Origin: Streptacidiphilus anmyonensis
GTDB lineage: Bacteria > Actinomycetota > Actinomycetes > Streptomycetales > Streptomycetaceae
Assembly (NCBI RefSeq): GCF_000787855.1
Contig: NZ_BBPQ01000010.1
Span: 79,720 to 143,719 of the forward strand
Direction of reading: 5' to 3'
DNA length: 64,000 nt
Below the pieces are notes generated by a model. That model was not told the origin of the DNA. It saw nothing but the letters and a program-made list of their open reading frames with translations, and made no database searches. This document shows positions 33,783 through 42,008 of this stretch, one piece after another. The position numbers were made by a program, and so were the translations under genes. Numbering within the stretch: position 1 is the first letter of the stretch; each line of letters begins with the position of its first letter.

Positions 33783-35213
33783 CTACATGTAGAACGCGTA
33801 CCGACCCTGCGGACGGTCTTGCGGGCCCAAGTGGCGGAGGATCTGTCCGACCTGGTTGGCGGTACGCAGGGTGATGGGCTGTCGGCCGTCAAGCTGGGTC
33901 TGGTTCCAATTCATCTTGGTCAACGCGAGTAGTTCCTTGGCAAGATGTTCCGGGCTGGATTCGGTCTCGACCATGCGGAAGGGGAGCGGCGCGGGGATGT
34001 ACATGCCCGGGTAGGTGCCATAGAAGGGCACGCTGCCGCGGGTGTAGAGCACGTGCTGGCGGGCGTCGAGGCTGAAGAGTGTGCCTCGCAGTGGCGGGTG
34101 CGCGGCCGACCGGAACAGCCGCGTGGGGTCACTGGCAGGAAACCAGAGCAATTCGACGGTATCGATGTCTGCGTCGTCGGCGGCAGCGCGGAACCCGTCG
34201 ATTTCCTCCGGCGTGTAAGAGGAGGTCTTGTGCAAGACCACCCGCGCAGGAAGATGGCGGTGTTCTTGGCGGTATCGGCGCAGCGCGTCGGCGAACAACG
34301 CGTGCGCATCTGCTTGCGCGAGATGCGGCTGCCTGTCGTGGCGCGAGACTTTGGCGGCAGCTCCGCGGACGATGACGCCGTCGCCGCGCTGGTTGAACAC
34401 CTGGGCGACGCTGGTCTCCAGCGTGGTGTGGTCGCCGCTGCGGTAGAACGTGATCCCGACGTAGCAGCTGTCGAGGTCTGTCGGCTCGCGGGGAAGGCGC
34501 CAGGGAACGCCACCGGCCTTGTAGTACAGGGCGGTGTGCAGGTTCCATGCACGGGTGGCCTCGTCTTGCAGATGGGGCCTGTCTCTGCCGGGTGGGGTGA
34601 AGCTCGGGTCCCATGTGCTGCGGCGGATGATCTGGATGGGACGGCTGTAACGCATGGCCACGGCCTTGAGCACGGCGCGGAAGTCGTCCACCGGCTCGGC
34701 TAGCGGGGCCTTCTTCCAAGGCGCATCCGGGTCAATCCCGGGTATGGGTCGCTCAGGCAGATGCTCGGGCCGGGCGATCAGCACGACGTCGCATCCAGGT
34801 TCCTCGTCCAGAACGTCGAGCTCGGCGGCGTAAAGCTGCACCGCAGCCTTGACTGCGTCCCGAGGGCTGAGGTCGGCTATCTGCTTCAGATCACGGTCGC
34901 GGATGGGGCGCTCCAGCCGCGAATCCCACACCAGCGTCGACCGGAAACCGGTGCTGGTGTCGAAGCCCGGGAACGGTACGAACAGCCGCCCGAGCCGACT
35001 GTCCTTCGCGGCGATCGGTTGGCGGCATCCATCGAACCAGCGCCGTAGGCCCTGAACGGAGGCAGGTGGCCCGACGATGCCGACCCGGATGGTGCGCACG
35101 GCGGTGTTGGTAGCGTCAGCCGGTCCGTAGTCGGTAATGCCGTGACGCGGGTCGATGTGGCGGGTACCGCCGCTGAACTCCAACGGCGGCTCGTCCAGTA
35201 CGGTCAGCTTCAC
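33783..35213 (-). CDS. Short prokaryotic Argonaute (MID-PIWI)
   Basis: 476 aa, no PAZ domain, the size of short pAgos. The MID region (about 150-240) contains VDDFRAVLKAVAMRYSRPIQ and IIRRSTWDP. The PIWI domain begins at SCYVGITFYRSG (250-260), where the first catalytic Asp of active Argonautes is replaced. It continues with GDGVIVRGAAAK, the LPARVVLHKTSSYTPEEIDG block (321-340) and the C-terminal hallmark TKMNWNQTQLDGRQPITLRT, ending in RYAFYM, which binds the guide 5' end in the family. It is therefore predicted to bind guide and target but not cut. The GTG start overlaps the stop of the DREN-APAZ gene, the partner effector. It converges on brxL, 123 bp away. Confidence 0.88.
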   Translation of the reverse strand: MKLTVLDEPPLEFSGGTRHIDPRHGITDYGPADATNTAVRTIRVGIVGPPASVQGLRRWFDGCRQPIAAKDSRLGRLFVPFPGFDTSTGFRSTLVWDSRLERPIRDRDLKQIADLSPRDAVKAAVQLYAAELDVLDEEPGCDVVLIARPEHLPERPIPGIDPDAPWKKAPLAEPVDDFRAVLKAVAMRYSRPIQIIRRSTWDPSFTPPGRDRPHLQDEATRAWNLHTALYYKAGGVPWRLPREPTDLDSCYVGITFYRSGDHTTLETSVAQVFNQRGDGVIVRGAAAKVSRHDRQPHLAQADAHALFADALRRYRQEHRHLPARVVLHKTSSYTPEEIDGFRAAADDADIDTVELLWFPASDPTRLFRSAAHPPLRGTLFSLDARQHVLYTRGSVPFYGTYPGMYIPAPLPFRMVETESSPEHLAKELLALTKMNWNQTQLDGRQPITLRTANQVGQILRHLGPQDRPQGRYAFYM

Positions 35214-36565
35214 AGCTCCACCTCGAAGAGGGCCAGCTCGCCGTCGGTTGGGTCGTCGACCTTGGACGGACCTTCGACGGTGTCCGCACTATTGGTGTCG
35301 GTCTTGCGGGGGTCGTCCAGCCACGCCGCGTCGTCGATGGCGCGGTCGGTGGTGAGGGTAACCAGGTCGCCGAATTCCAAGATCGTGTCGCGAGGATCGA
35401 GCACTCCGTCCTCACCGCGCAGGTAGGTTGCCCACATCTGGGTCTGTCCATGAACAGCCGGATTGCGGTCGAGTCGCTTGATACCTGTCAGGTACTCGGA
35501 CAGATACAAGGAGTCTCGATGGCCGTCTCGGGTGTAGTGGAAGGTCGGAGTCAGCGCGCAGTACCAGTCGCCGTCAAGGAAGTGGAACTGCCACTCCAGT
35601 GCGGCGTGCTTGCAGTAGCTGACCTCGTCGGCTGCCTGCTTCTTGAACTTCGGATGAAACACAAGCCGTTGACGCCCACTCGCTCCACGGATGTGGCGCG
35701 GCTTCAAATTGGGAGTGGGGCGGAAGTAGACGATCTTGCGCCCGGCATGCCACGCACAGTCACTGTCGACATCGCGCTGCAGCGCGTAGTTCAGCAGTTG
35801 GACCAGCCAGCGCTGTCGGACTGGGTCAGAACTCCACTCGTCGAAACCCGTTGCGTCGGTGGGACCGTTGACGGCGTGCCGCAGCGCGGTCGCTTCGGGC
35901 GGCAGCCAGGTGTAGATGAGTCCACCTCGCAGAATGAAGTCGTGCCGCACATCTGGGTCTTCGCTCTCACGTTGCCTGACGATGATGTCTCGCGGGACGG
36001 TGTAACTGGTCGGCGCGCTGTAGATCAGGTGGGGGAGGGTAAGCCGCAGCAGGTTGGTGGTCAGAACCTCTTCGCGGCGCTCGGCAACCGGCACGTGGGC
36101 GCGCCCGTGCGGATCGGCGAGGTTGAGTAGCCGGTGTGCCGCGCCTCGGTCGAAGCTTTGCGTGCGCTTGTCGAAGTCGATCCGGCCCGAGGCACGGTGA
36201 CCGGGGTCGGTGAACCAACTCTGGATGTGAATCCACCACGCCTCGCCAGTCTGTGGGTGTGAGCAGACCAAGATGACGGGATTGTCGGCACTCATCCAGT
36301 AGTCCACATCTTCCTGCTTGCACAGGTAGTGGAAGCCGCGTTCGCTCTCCCCAGAAAACGGCCGCTCGCTGGCCTTGCTTTGCACCAGGATCAGCCTGTT
36401 GGCGACCTCGCCGGTGGACGGGTCGCGCAGTTCGATCTCCCCGTCGATGCCAGCATCGAGTGTTCCGGCACGCTCGTGCCAAACGAAGCCCATGCTGTTG
36501 ATCATCTGATGGATGAGGGCGATGCCACTGTCCCCGATGTGGGAACTCCTGCCAATCTTCTTCAT
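35210..36565 (-). CDS. DUF4365/DREN nuclease fused to APAZ (SPARDA effector)
   Basis: 451 aa from the ATG at 36565 (MKKIGRSS); the frame is open 20 codons further upstream but that part is not domain-like. Residues 1-150 are DUF4365: HIGDSGIALIHQMINSMGF, then LDAGIDGEIELRD and NRLILVQSKASE. D41 and the Q62-x-K64 pair form a PD-(D/E)XK variant core as in DREN nucleases. Residues about 180-450 are APAZ-like and end in an acidic tail. DREN-APAZ with a short Argonaute is the SPARDA arrangement: guide-directed target recognition by Argonaute is thought to unleash indiscriminate DNA and RNA cleavage, killing or arresting the infected cell. Confidence 0.82.
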   Translation of the reverse strand: MKKIGRSSHIGDSGIALIHQMINSMGFVWHERAGTLDAGIDGEIELRDPSTGEVANRLILVQSKASERPFSGESERGFHYLCKQEDVDYWMSADNPVILVCSHPQTGEAWWIHIQSWFTDPGHRASGRIDFDKRTQSFDRGAAHRLLNLADPHGRAHVPVAERREEVLTTNLLRLTLPHLIYSAPTSYTVPRDIIVRQRESEDPDVRHDFILRGGLIYTWLPPEATALRHAVNGPTDATGFDEWSSDPVRQRWLVQLLNYALQRDVDSDCAWHAGRKIVYFRPTPNLKPRHIRGASGRQRLVFHPKFKKQAADEVSYCKHAALEWQFHFLDGDWYCALTPTFHYTRDGHRDSLYLSEYLTGIKRLDRNPAVHGQTQMWATYLRGEDGVLDPRDTILEFGDLVTLTTDRAIDDAAWLDDPRKTDTNSADTVEGPSKVDDPTDGELALFEVEL

Positions 36566-36795
36566 TCCGTTCCCATCACCAGGCGCGAGCTGCATCCCCG
36601 CGTCGCAGAGGTGGGCGACCATCACTAGTCAGATCAGCCATCGCTGCGGCTCCCTTCGCGGTGGTTGTTCACGTTACGCCAGGGGTCTGACAACAGGGAT
36701 GGCTAGCCGTCACGCGATCAGGAGTCCGAAGGGAGCGGCTCGGGAGCAGGCCGCCTCCCGAGGCTCGGTGTACGGCGGCCGGCGAATTAACGGCA

Positions 36796-39453
36796 CTATG
36801 CCTCGCAGTGCGGTGGTCCGGGGTGAGTCAGGCGGAGCTCGGACAGTAGCTGCTGTGCCAGTTCGAAGGGCTGGTTGCGGGGACCGTGAGGAACAGCGGT
36901 GGCGGATTCGAAGCTGCGTTGTGCGGCAAGGGCCTTGGGCCCGACCAGCCCGTTGAGTCGGTAGTGTCGCCACAGCGCCCCTGCAGGCCGCGCTTCGACG
37001 AGAATGAGATCGGGACGGCGCCACAGGACCAGAGCCCAGCCCCCGGCGCCGGAGCTGGCCCAAGCTCCGGCCAGGGGAGCGTCTTCGGCGGCGCCGACTG
37101 CTTCGAGGGCTACCAGCGCAGGGTTGCCGAAGCGGCCGGTGATATGGAGCAGTTGCTGCCCGTGGCGATGAACGTCGCGACCCTTCTCGGTGAGAGCCCA
37201 AGCAGCGTCGGCGAAGGGGTCATCCTGGACGACCTCCGTCGCGATATCGAGCACGGAGGCCGGGTTCACAGCGGAGCCGAACGCGGTGTCGAGCAGCGCT
37301 GTGTATTCCGTGATGTAGGCGGAGTCGGCCACGGGAAGGAGGTGGCTGACCGCTGCGGACGCTGCATTGAAGGCAAGAGTCTCGGGGGTGATCTCGTAGC
37401 GTGGGGCCTGCCCTCGGAGTACGGCTAGCGCCACTGCCGCGAGGCTTCCGACCTGGGGCTCGACCAGCTCGGGGAGGTCGCCCCGATCCAGGGCGCGCAC
37501 AGCTTGAGAGAGCAGCTGCGGCCAGTTGGCGTCCGTCGACTGCCAGGCGCCGGCCGCGACAGTCCACAGAGTCAGCCGGACGATGAGCATGCGTTCCGGG
37601 GGACCCGCGTGGGGAGCAAGCGCGACGAGGCGTTCAACCCAGCGCCTGTATCTGCGGCGGACCTCCTGCCCGGCTTGCCGGAGGTCGGGCAGGACAGGAG
37701 TGCTCACCTCCTCGCTGGTGGGTTCGGTGCCGTGCTCAGCAACGACCGTCTCGGCGTTGTCCTCGTCGAGGGCTGCTTCGAGGTCGTCGGTGAACCGTTC
37801 GTCCCATGACACTGCCAGCAGGTCCTGGAAGGGCGTGTTTACCACGGCAGGGAGGGGAGGGAGGCCCAACGCGAAGCGAGTCAGCGGATTTCCAACACGC
37901 CCAGCGCAGGCGTCCAGATAGTGCTCCCAGCCGTCCTTGTCGCTGTTTACTGGGGTTGTTGCGACCGGACCACCGCCGGTGCTGCGCGCGGCAGCCGTCG
38001 TTGGTGCAGGAGTCAGTCCCGTCCGGAGGGTTTCCAGGTCGCCCAGGAAGCGTTCGGCGAGCCGGGGATCCGTGAAGAGGTCCGGAGGTCGTGTCGTCGG
38101 CGCCCGGAACTGACTGGAGGTCATCCGGCGCAGTGCACGATCCGGATCGACGACGAACACGATGTTGCCGAAGCTGGGGACGCCGAAGCTGTCGACTGCG
38201 ACCAGGCGTACCCGGCTGCCAGCGTCCGCCGGGGCTGTCACGGTCACGGTGATTTCACCGGAAGGGACGTTTGCGATGCGCTCCCATGTCTCCGGTGGTG
38301 CCGCAGCGGCTGACAGCTCCAGATGAGTGATTCCGGGAAGGGGCCGCGCGAGGCTGACCTCCAGGCCGTCGGGTACGCGCATGGCGCCGAGCACCAGCGG
38401 ACCGCCGCCGCTACGGGGGCGGGGTAGGGGCCGGAGCGCGTGCAGTCGGGAGACGGCCTCGTCGGAGCCGTTGGGAAGGAGTGTGGTCGTGGTGGGGGTG
38501 ATGATGCCGAGCTCGCAGTTGCCGCCACGGCCCTGGGGCAGAAGCAGAGCTGCGGCGGAGAGGTTAGGACTGCCGGTCAGGGCCCACCGCTGCCCGCCAG
38601 CGGTCCACTCGACGAGCTTGCCGTGGCGGTACCGCTGGTCGTTATCAATGACTATCCGGCCGCCGTGTTCTTGGACGAGCGCGGCGACCGACGGGCCGTT
38701 GAGGTCGGTGAGCCCTGGTTGGTAGGCGAGGGCGAACCGGCTCGGACGGAAGCGTTCGAGCAGTTGCCGCAGCGCGAGGGCGCGCTGGTCATGGAACGGG
38801 GCGAACACGGCCAGCTCGTCGACCGGACCGTGCGGCAACTGGTCAATGATGGAGTTTCGCAGGCTGCTGACGATGCGCACCTGCGGAGCCGTGATGGTGC
38901 TGTTGCGGTGCAGCCGCTCCAGCAGGGCGGCCACCCGACCCAGCGCCTGCGGGACGCCAGCGGAGAACCTGACCGTTTCCGGAAGGGAGCGTAGCCACGC
39001 CGACAACTCCAGTGTCGCGGCGGGGCTCTGGGCGCTGCCCAGCCGCAGCACAGTCCAGAGCTCCGAGTTGGCTTGCCATCCGGCCAGCGTCGTGTTGCCT
39101 GAGCCGAGGGCAATAGTGGCGTGCTCCGGTCCGGCCAGGACCATGAGTTTAGGGTGGAACGCTGCGCCCTGCGCATAGGCGAGTCCGGCGAGATAGCTGC
39201 GACCGGCTCGCCGCACGGACCGGGGGTCGTTGCGTGCCATGGCGACATCACCCACCACTGTGACGCGTGCGCCGGTGGCCTGGGTGACGCCGAGGGCGAT
39301 CTCCTCGAAGAAGCCCAGCTCGGCAGTGAAGCTGAGGAACAGCGCTTCTTCCAGGCGCGGTACCCCGGTGCGCTCCTCATCGAGGATGAGTGTCAGCGGC
39401 GAGGCAAGCGTGGAGAGTCGCTCCACGCCCGGCACCGGTCTGGTGTCAGTCAA
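36796..39453 (-). CDS. Large protein with two PLD/HKD motifs (putative defence nuclease)
   Basis: 885 aa. Two phospholipase-D-type half-sites are clear: AFHPKLMVLAGPEHATIALG followed by SGN (H100, K102, N120), and YRHGKLVEWTAGGQRWALTG followed by SPN (H277, K279, N297). Each keeps the His, Lys and the Ser/Asn of the HKD motif, as in PLD-family nucleases attached to defence genes. Residues 300-500 include beta-rich segments. The C-terminal 350 residues are helical (QEVRRRYRRWVERLVALAPH; WTVAAGAWQSTDANWPQLLS) and unrecognised. The start overlaps the stop of the upstream gene by eight bases, so both are made together. Placement between SPARDA and the island edge suggests defence. Confidence 0.72.
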   Translation of the reverse strand: MTDTRPVPGVERLSTLASPLTLILDEERTGVPRLEEALFLSFTAELGFFEEIALGVTQATGARVTVVGDVAMARNDPRSVRRAGRSYLAGLAYAQGAAFHPKLMVLAGPEHATIALGSGNTTLAGWQANSELWTVLRLGSAQSPAATLELSAWLRSLPETVRFSAGVPQALGRVAALLERLHRNSTITAPQVRIVSSLRNSIIDQLPHGPVDELAVFAPFHDQRALALRQLLERFRPSRFALAYQPGLTDLNGPSVAALVQEHGGRIVIDNDQRYRHGKLVEWTAGGQRWALTGSPNLSAAALLLPQGRGGNCELGIITPTTTTLLPNGSDEAVSRLHALRPLPRPRSGGGPLVLGAMRVPDGLEVSLARPLPGITHLELSAAAAPPETWERIANVPSGEITVTVTAPADAGSRVRLVAVDSFGVPSFGNIVFVVDPDRALRRMTSSQFRAPTTRPPDLFTDPRLAERFLGDLETLRTGLTPAPTTAAARSTGGGPVATTPVNSDKDGWEHYLDACAGRVGNPLTRFALGLPPLPAVVNTPFQDLLAVSWDERFTDDLEAALDEDNAETVVAEHGTEPTSEEVSTPVLPDLRQAGQEVRRRYRRWVERLVALAPHAGPPERMLIVRLTLWTVAAGAWQSTDANWPQLLSQAVRALDRGDLPELVEPQVGSLAAVALAVLRGQAPRYEITPETLAFNAASAAVSHLLPVADSAYITEYTALLDTAFGSAVNPASVLDIATEVVQDDPFADAAWALTEKGRDVHRHGQQLLHITGRFGNPALVALEAVGAAEDAPLAGAWASSGAGGWALVLWRRPDLILVEARPAGALWRHYRLNGLVGPKALAAQRSFESATAVPHGPRNQPFELAQQLLSELRLTHPGPPHCEA

Positions 39454-40969
39454 CGAGGGCCTTCCCGTAATTGGTCACCGACCAGCCCTGATCGGTGTAG
39501 TGCAGCACGCCGCAGGTGGCCAGGACGGTGCCGAGCTGGTCCAGTCGCAATCCGACGTCACCGCGTCCCTCCTGGCTGGTTCGGTACAGCAGCCCTCCGC
39601 GCTCGTGCAGGCGCGTCGGAAGCCACAGCGAGCCGTCGGCGCGGCGGCGGGCCTTGGCCAGCGCGATCCGCTGCGACCGCGTCACCAGGTCGTAAGTGAG
39701 GTGGCGGGCGAGATCGCGCAGCCCCAGGGGTCGAGCTGTGTCGAAGCGCCGCTGGGCCCATTCAGGGCCGAGCTCGACACCGCGCTGACCGAGGAATGCG
39801 TCTCGGACCCGGCCGTCGAGTTCGTCTACCCGGCGCGCGCTGGTGGCGAGCACGCGTAGCTCCGTGAGGGGCAGTGAGTCCCCGGCCCGGCGCAGATCGT
39901 GCTCAGCAGGCAACGGCACGCCGTCCGTGCTCTGCGTCGGGGGCAAGGCGGACAGGAACGCGGCCACGGTCATGTCGGGCAGCTCTTCGGCGAAGTGGTC
40001 GGCGAGTTCCTCGACCGGCACCAGCCCATCCACCTGCTCCACGAGCCAGGACCACAGCCGGCGCCACGCGCCGACGGCGTAGTTCCGCAGTACCACCCCG
40101 CGCCAGGCGGTCGCGGCTTCGATACCGCTGGTCACTGTGTCGGTGGCCAGGAAGTCACCAAAGGCGAGGGCGTGGCCCACATCCTGGGTGAAGAAGCCAA
40201 CAGGATGCGTGGCGACCACTCGGGCCAGCAGTTGAATCGTCTGCCGACGCGTCGCCGAGCGGGACGCGCGGTCGGCTCCCGCGCCGGGGTCGCACATCAG
40301 GCTCGCCAGCCATGGCCCGTCCGACTGGTCACCGCCAGCGCACACGCACAGCCGTTCGCTGAGCGAAGCGAGGTCCTCCACACGCAACGTGTTCTCATGG
40401 GCGAGTTCGAGCAGTTCACCGAGGCCGCCACGTACTGCGGTTGCGTCGAGCCGCGGTCCGGGCACTGGCATCGGGCCGGAACCGAGAATACCGAGCGCGG
40501 TCTCCGAACCTGAGTATGGCCCCCAGAAACCCCAGGAGTTGCGTACGTACCCCTCCTTGCCCGGGGTCGCGGCCTCACCCACTTCGACCACTCCACTGTG
40601 GAGCCGGCGGGCCAGAGAGTCGACCCCGTGGGCGCGCGGGAGCCATTCGAGAGACTGGGGATGGTGAGCGAACGATACGGTGGCGAGTGCCACTTCGGTG
40701 CGTCGCAGAAGCGTCTGGGTGGCGGGAATGGCCAGGCCGACCGCATCGGCATGTGCCGCGACGAGACCGTGTAGAGCGTAGTAGCGAGCATGCGGGGTCA
40801 CCGCGGTGACCCCGGGCACCAGGCGATCAACCATGCGCATCACATGCCGCTCCACCGAGAGCGGATATCGGCCTGCGGCGACGTCCAATCCCGCATCGCT
40901 CCACGCCGGCCCCTCCACCATTTGCGATGCAGTGTCTCCCGCGCCGGGGGCGGCGACCGGCTCAGTCAT
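39446..40969 (-). CDS. Unrecognised partner of the PLD protein
   Basis: 507 aa from MTEPVAAPGA at 40969; an in-frame ATG at 41020 would add 17 residues. Neither start has a clear ribosome site. The protein is soluble, helical and Trp-rich: HARYYALHGLVAAHADAVGL, LLRRTEVALATVSFAHHPQS, YVRNSWGFWGPYSGSETALG, TAWRGVVLRNYAVGAWRRLW, SWLVEQVDGLVPVEELADHF, and a C-terminal LGTVLATCGVLHYTDQGWSV that looks like a winged helix. It has no catalytic motif that I recognise. Its end overlaps the PLD gene start by eight bases. It may be the sensing or scaffold partner of the PLD protein; this is inference from coupling alone. Confidence 0.7.
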   Translation of the reverse strand: MTEPVAAPGAGDTASQMVEGPAWSDAGLDVAAGRYPLSVERHVMRMVDRLVPGVTAVTPHARYYALHGLVAAHADAVGLAIPATQTLLRRTEVALATVSFAHHPQSLEWLPRAHGVDSLARRLHSGVVEVGEAATPGKEGYVRNSWGFWGPYSGSETALGILGSGPMPVPGPRLDATAVRGGLGELLELAHENTLRVEDLASLSERLCVCAGGDQSDGPWLASLMCDPGAGADRASRSATRRQTIQLLARVVATHPVGFFTQDVGHALAFGDFLATDTVTSGIEAATAWRGVVLRNYAVGAWRRLWSWLVEQVDGLVPVEELADHFAEELPDMTVAAFLSALPPTQSTDGVPLPAEHDLRRAGDSLPLTELRVLATSARRVDELDGRVRDAFLGQRGVELGPEWAQRRFDTARPLGLRDLARHLTYDLVTRSQRIALAKARRRADGSLWLPTRLHERGGLLYRTSQEGRGDVGLRLDQLGTVLATCGVLHYTDQGWSVTNYGKALVD

Positions 40970-41387
40970 CGGACCGAGAGGAGCTGGCCCACCCCGGCCC
41001 GCGACTCGCCCGAGCGGCATACACCGAAGGGACGATCTGATTGCCGCGTGCCTCTAGGAGCCGCAGCTTTGACTCGGTGCCAGCCCACCCATGCCATCCT
41101 TGAACTCCGCTTCGCCATGATCCCTTACCCACTCCAGGCGTCGCTCAGAAGGGGCAACTGAACAGCCATTCTGGCGCGCCCGCCGCCATTTGGTCGCCGA
41201 GACCGAACAAGAGCTTGGGGAGATGGTGCAGCCAATTCACTGGGAGCAGACGACCGTCGAGCAATCGTCAATACCTGTGGATGCCTGTGTGGAGAGGTTC
41301 GACACGGAGGTGCTGTGCCGACCAGACGGCTGCACTTGCCGCCGCCGAGTCAACGTGAGGTCAAGGGCGTTATCTGCTCGTCCAGGG

Positions 41388-41420
41388 AGGCCCTGGTCAG
41401 GGAGTGTCTGACCAGGGCCT
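41388..41420. other. Perfect 12-bp hairpin (AGGCCCTGGTCA arms)
   Basis: AGGCCCTGGTCA at 41388-41399 and its exact reverse complement at 41409-41420 around a 9-nt loop. It is directly followed by the 21-bp repeats. It could be a terminator or a protein-binding site. There is no gene immediately upstream on either strand that needs a terminator here. Confidence 0.55.
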
Positions 41421-41424
41421 CGCC

Positions 41425-41477
41425 AGGGACTTTTCAGGGACTTTCTGCTTCGTCCGAGGGACTTTTCAGGGACTTTC
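41425..41477. repeat. Two 21-bp direct repeats, 32-bp period
   Basis: AGGGACTTTTCAGGGACTTTC (21 bases; core AGGGACTTT occurs twice inside it, 11 bp apart) is present at 41425-41445 and again at 41457-41477. Thus four AGGGACTTT boxes lie in 53 bp, on one helical face pattern. The array resembles binding sites of a recombinase or replication protein. It is too short and too regular inside the unit to be CRISPR. Confidence 0.6.
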
Positions 41478-41545
41478 CGTCGTGCAAGCAGGGAAGGCCC
41501 TGACAGCCCTGAAAGATGCAAAGTCGCAGATCAGGATGTGTTTCA

Positions 41546-41608
41546 TCAGCACTCGATGACGTTGACCGCGAGTCCTCCGCGACTCGTCTCCTTGTACTTG
41601 ATCTTCAT
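41546..41608 (-). pseudogene. sdaA: 3' remnant of L-serine ammonia-lyase gene
   Basis: Reading the minus strand toward TGA at 41546-41548 gives MKIKYKETSRGGLAVNVIEC as the final residues. This is the highly conserved C-terminus of iron-sulfur L-serine dehydratases (KYKETSRGGLAVNVIEC, with the last Cys a cluster-related residue). Upstream (to the right) the frame is lost at once, with GGGGCGCAGCCCC-like sequence and a stop ten codons away. No other part of the gene exists in the window. It is either a duplicated gene end made by site-specific insertion or what remains after deletion of the gene body. Confidence 0.75.
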
Positions 41609-42008
41609 GTTGGGGCTGCGCCCCCAAGATTGTGATCAGCTCGTTGGGGGAGGCGTGGTCATGATCGCGCCGGCGGGAGTGTCGACCTTGACCGAAGCCT
41701 TGCGGTTGCGCTCGATCTCCGTGCTGCTCTCGAAGGCTTGGAGCAGCGGTCGGGTACGGGGTCCGGCCGGGCGAGTTCCGATTACCGGGTAGGCTGACGG
41801 TCGTCTTAGTGGAGGTTGGCGGACACCAACGGCGACAACCCGGTACGGACCGTGCGGCTGAGCTTCCTGGCGTGAGGCCCCCAACCAGCCACGGCGCGAA
41901 GCGGGGCCCGGTGTTATTGAATGAGAGGTGCAGGCAGGCACCTCGGGGTCCCGTCGCACGGTTCGGAACACCCCCCGGCTCCGCGCCGGGGATCGCAGAG
42001 GGAGGAGC

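Larger units (their letters stand above)
40970..42008. other. Junction region with repeats and a gene remnant, ~1 kb
   Basis: No intact gene is visible. Contents from left to right: the probable promoter of the leftward PLD module (up to about 41150), a 12-bp perfect hairpin (41388-41420), two copies of a 21-bp direct repeat (41425-41477), a 3' remnant of an L-serine ammonia-lyase gene (41546-41608), and the upstream region of the phosphatase gene. The mix suggests an island edge. Confidence 0.6.

Noticed and set aside
41388-41477. CRISPR-like spacing of the 21-bp repeats
   Set aside because: Only two units, an 11-bp spacer, internal sub-repeats and no cas genes in the window. It does not fit a CRISPR array.
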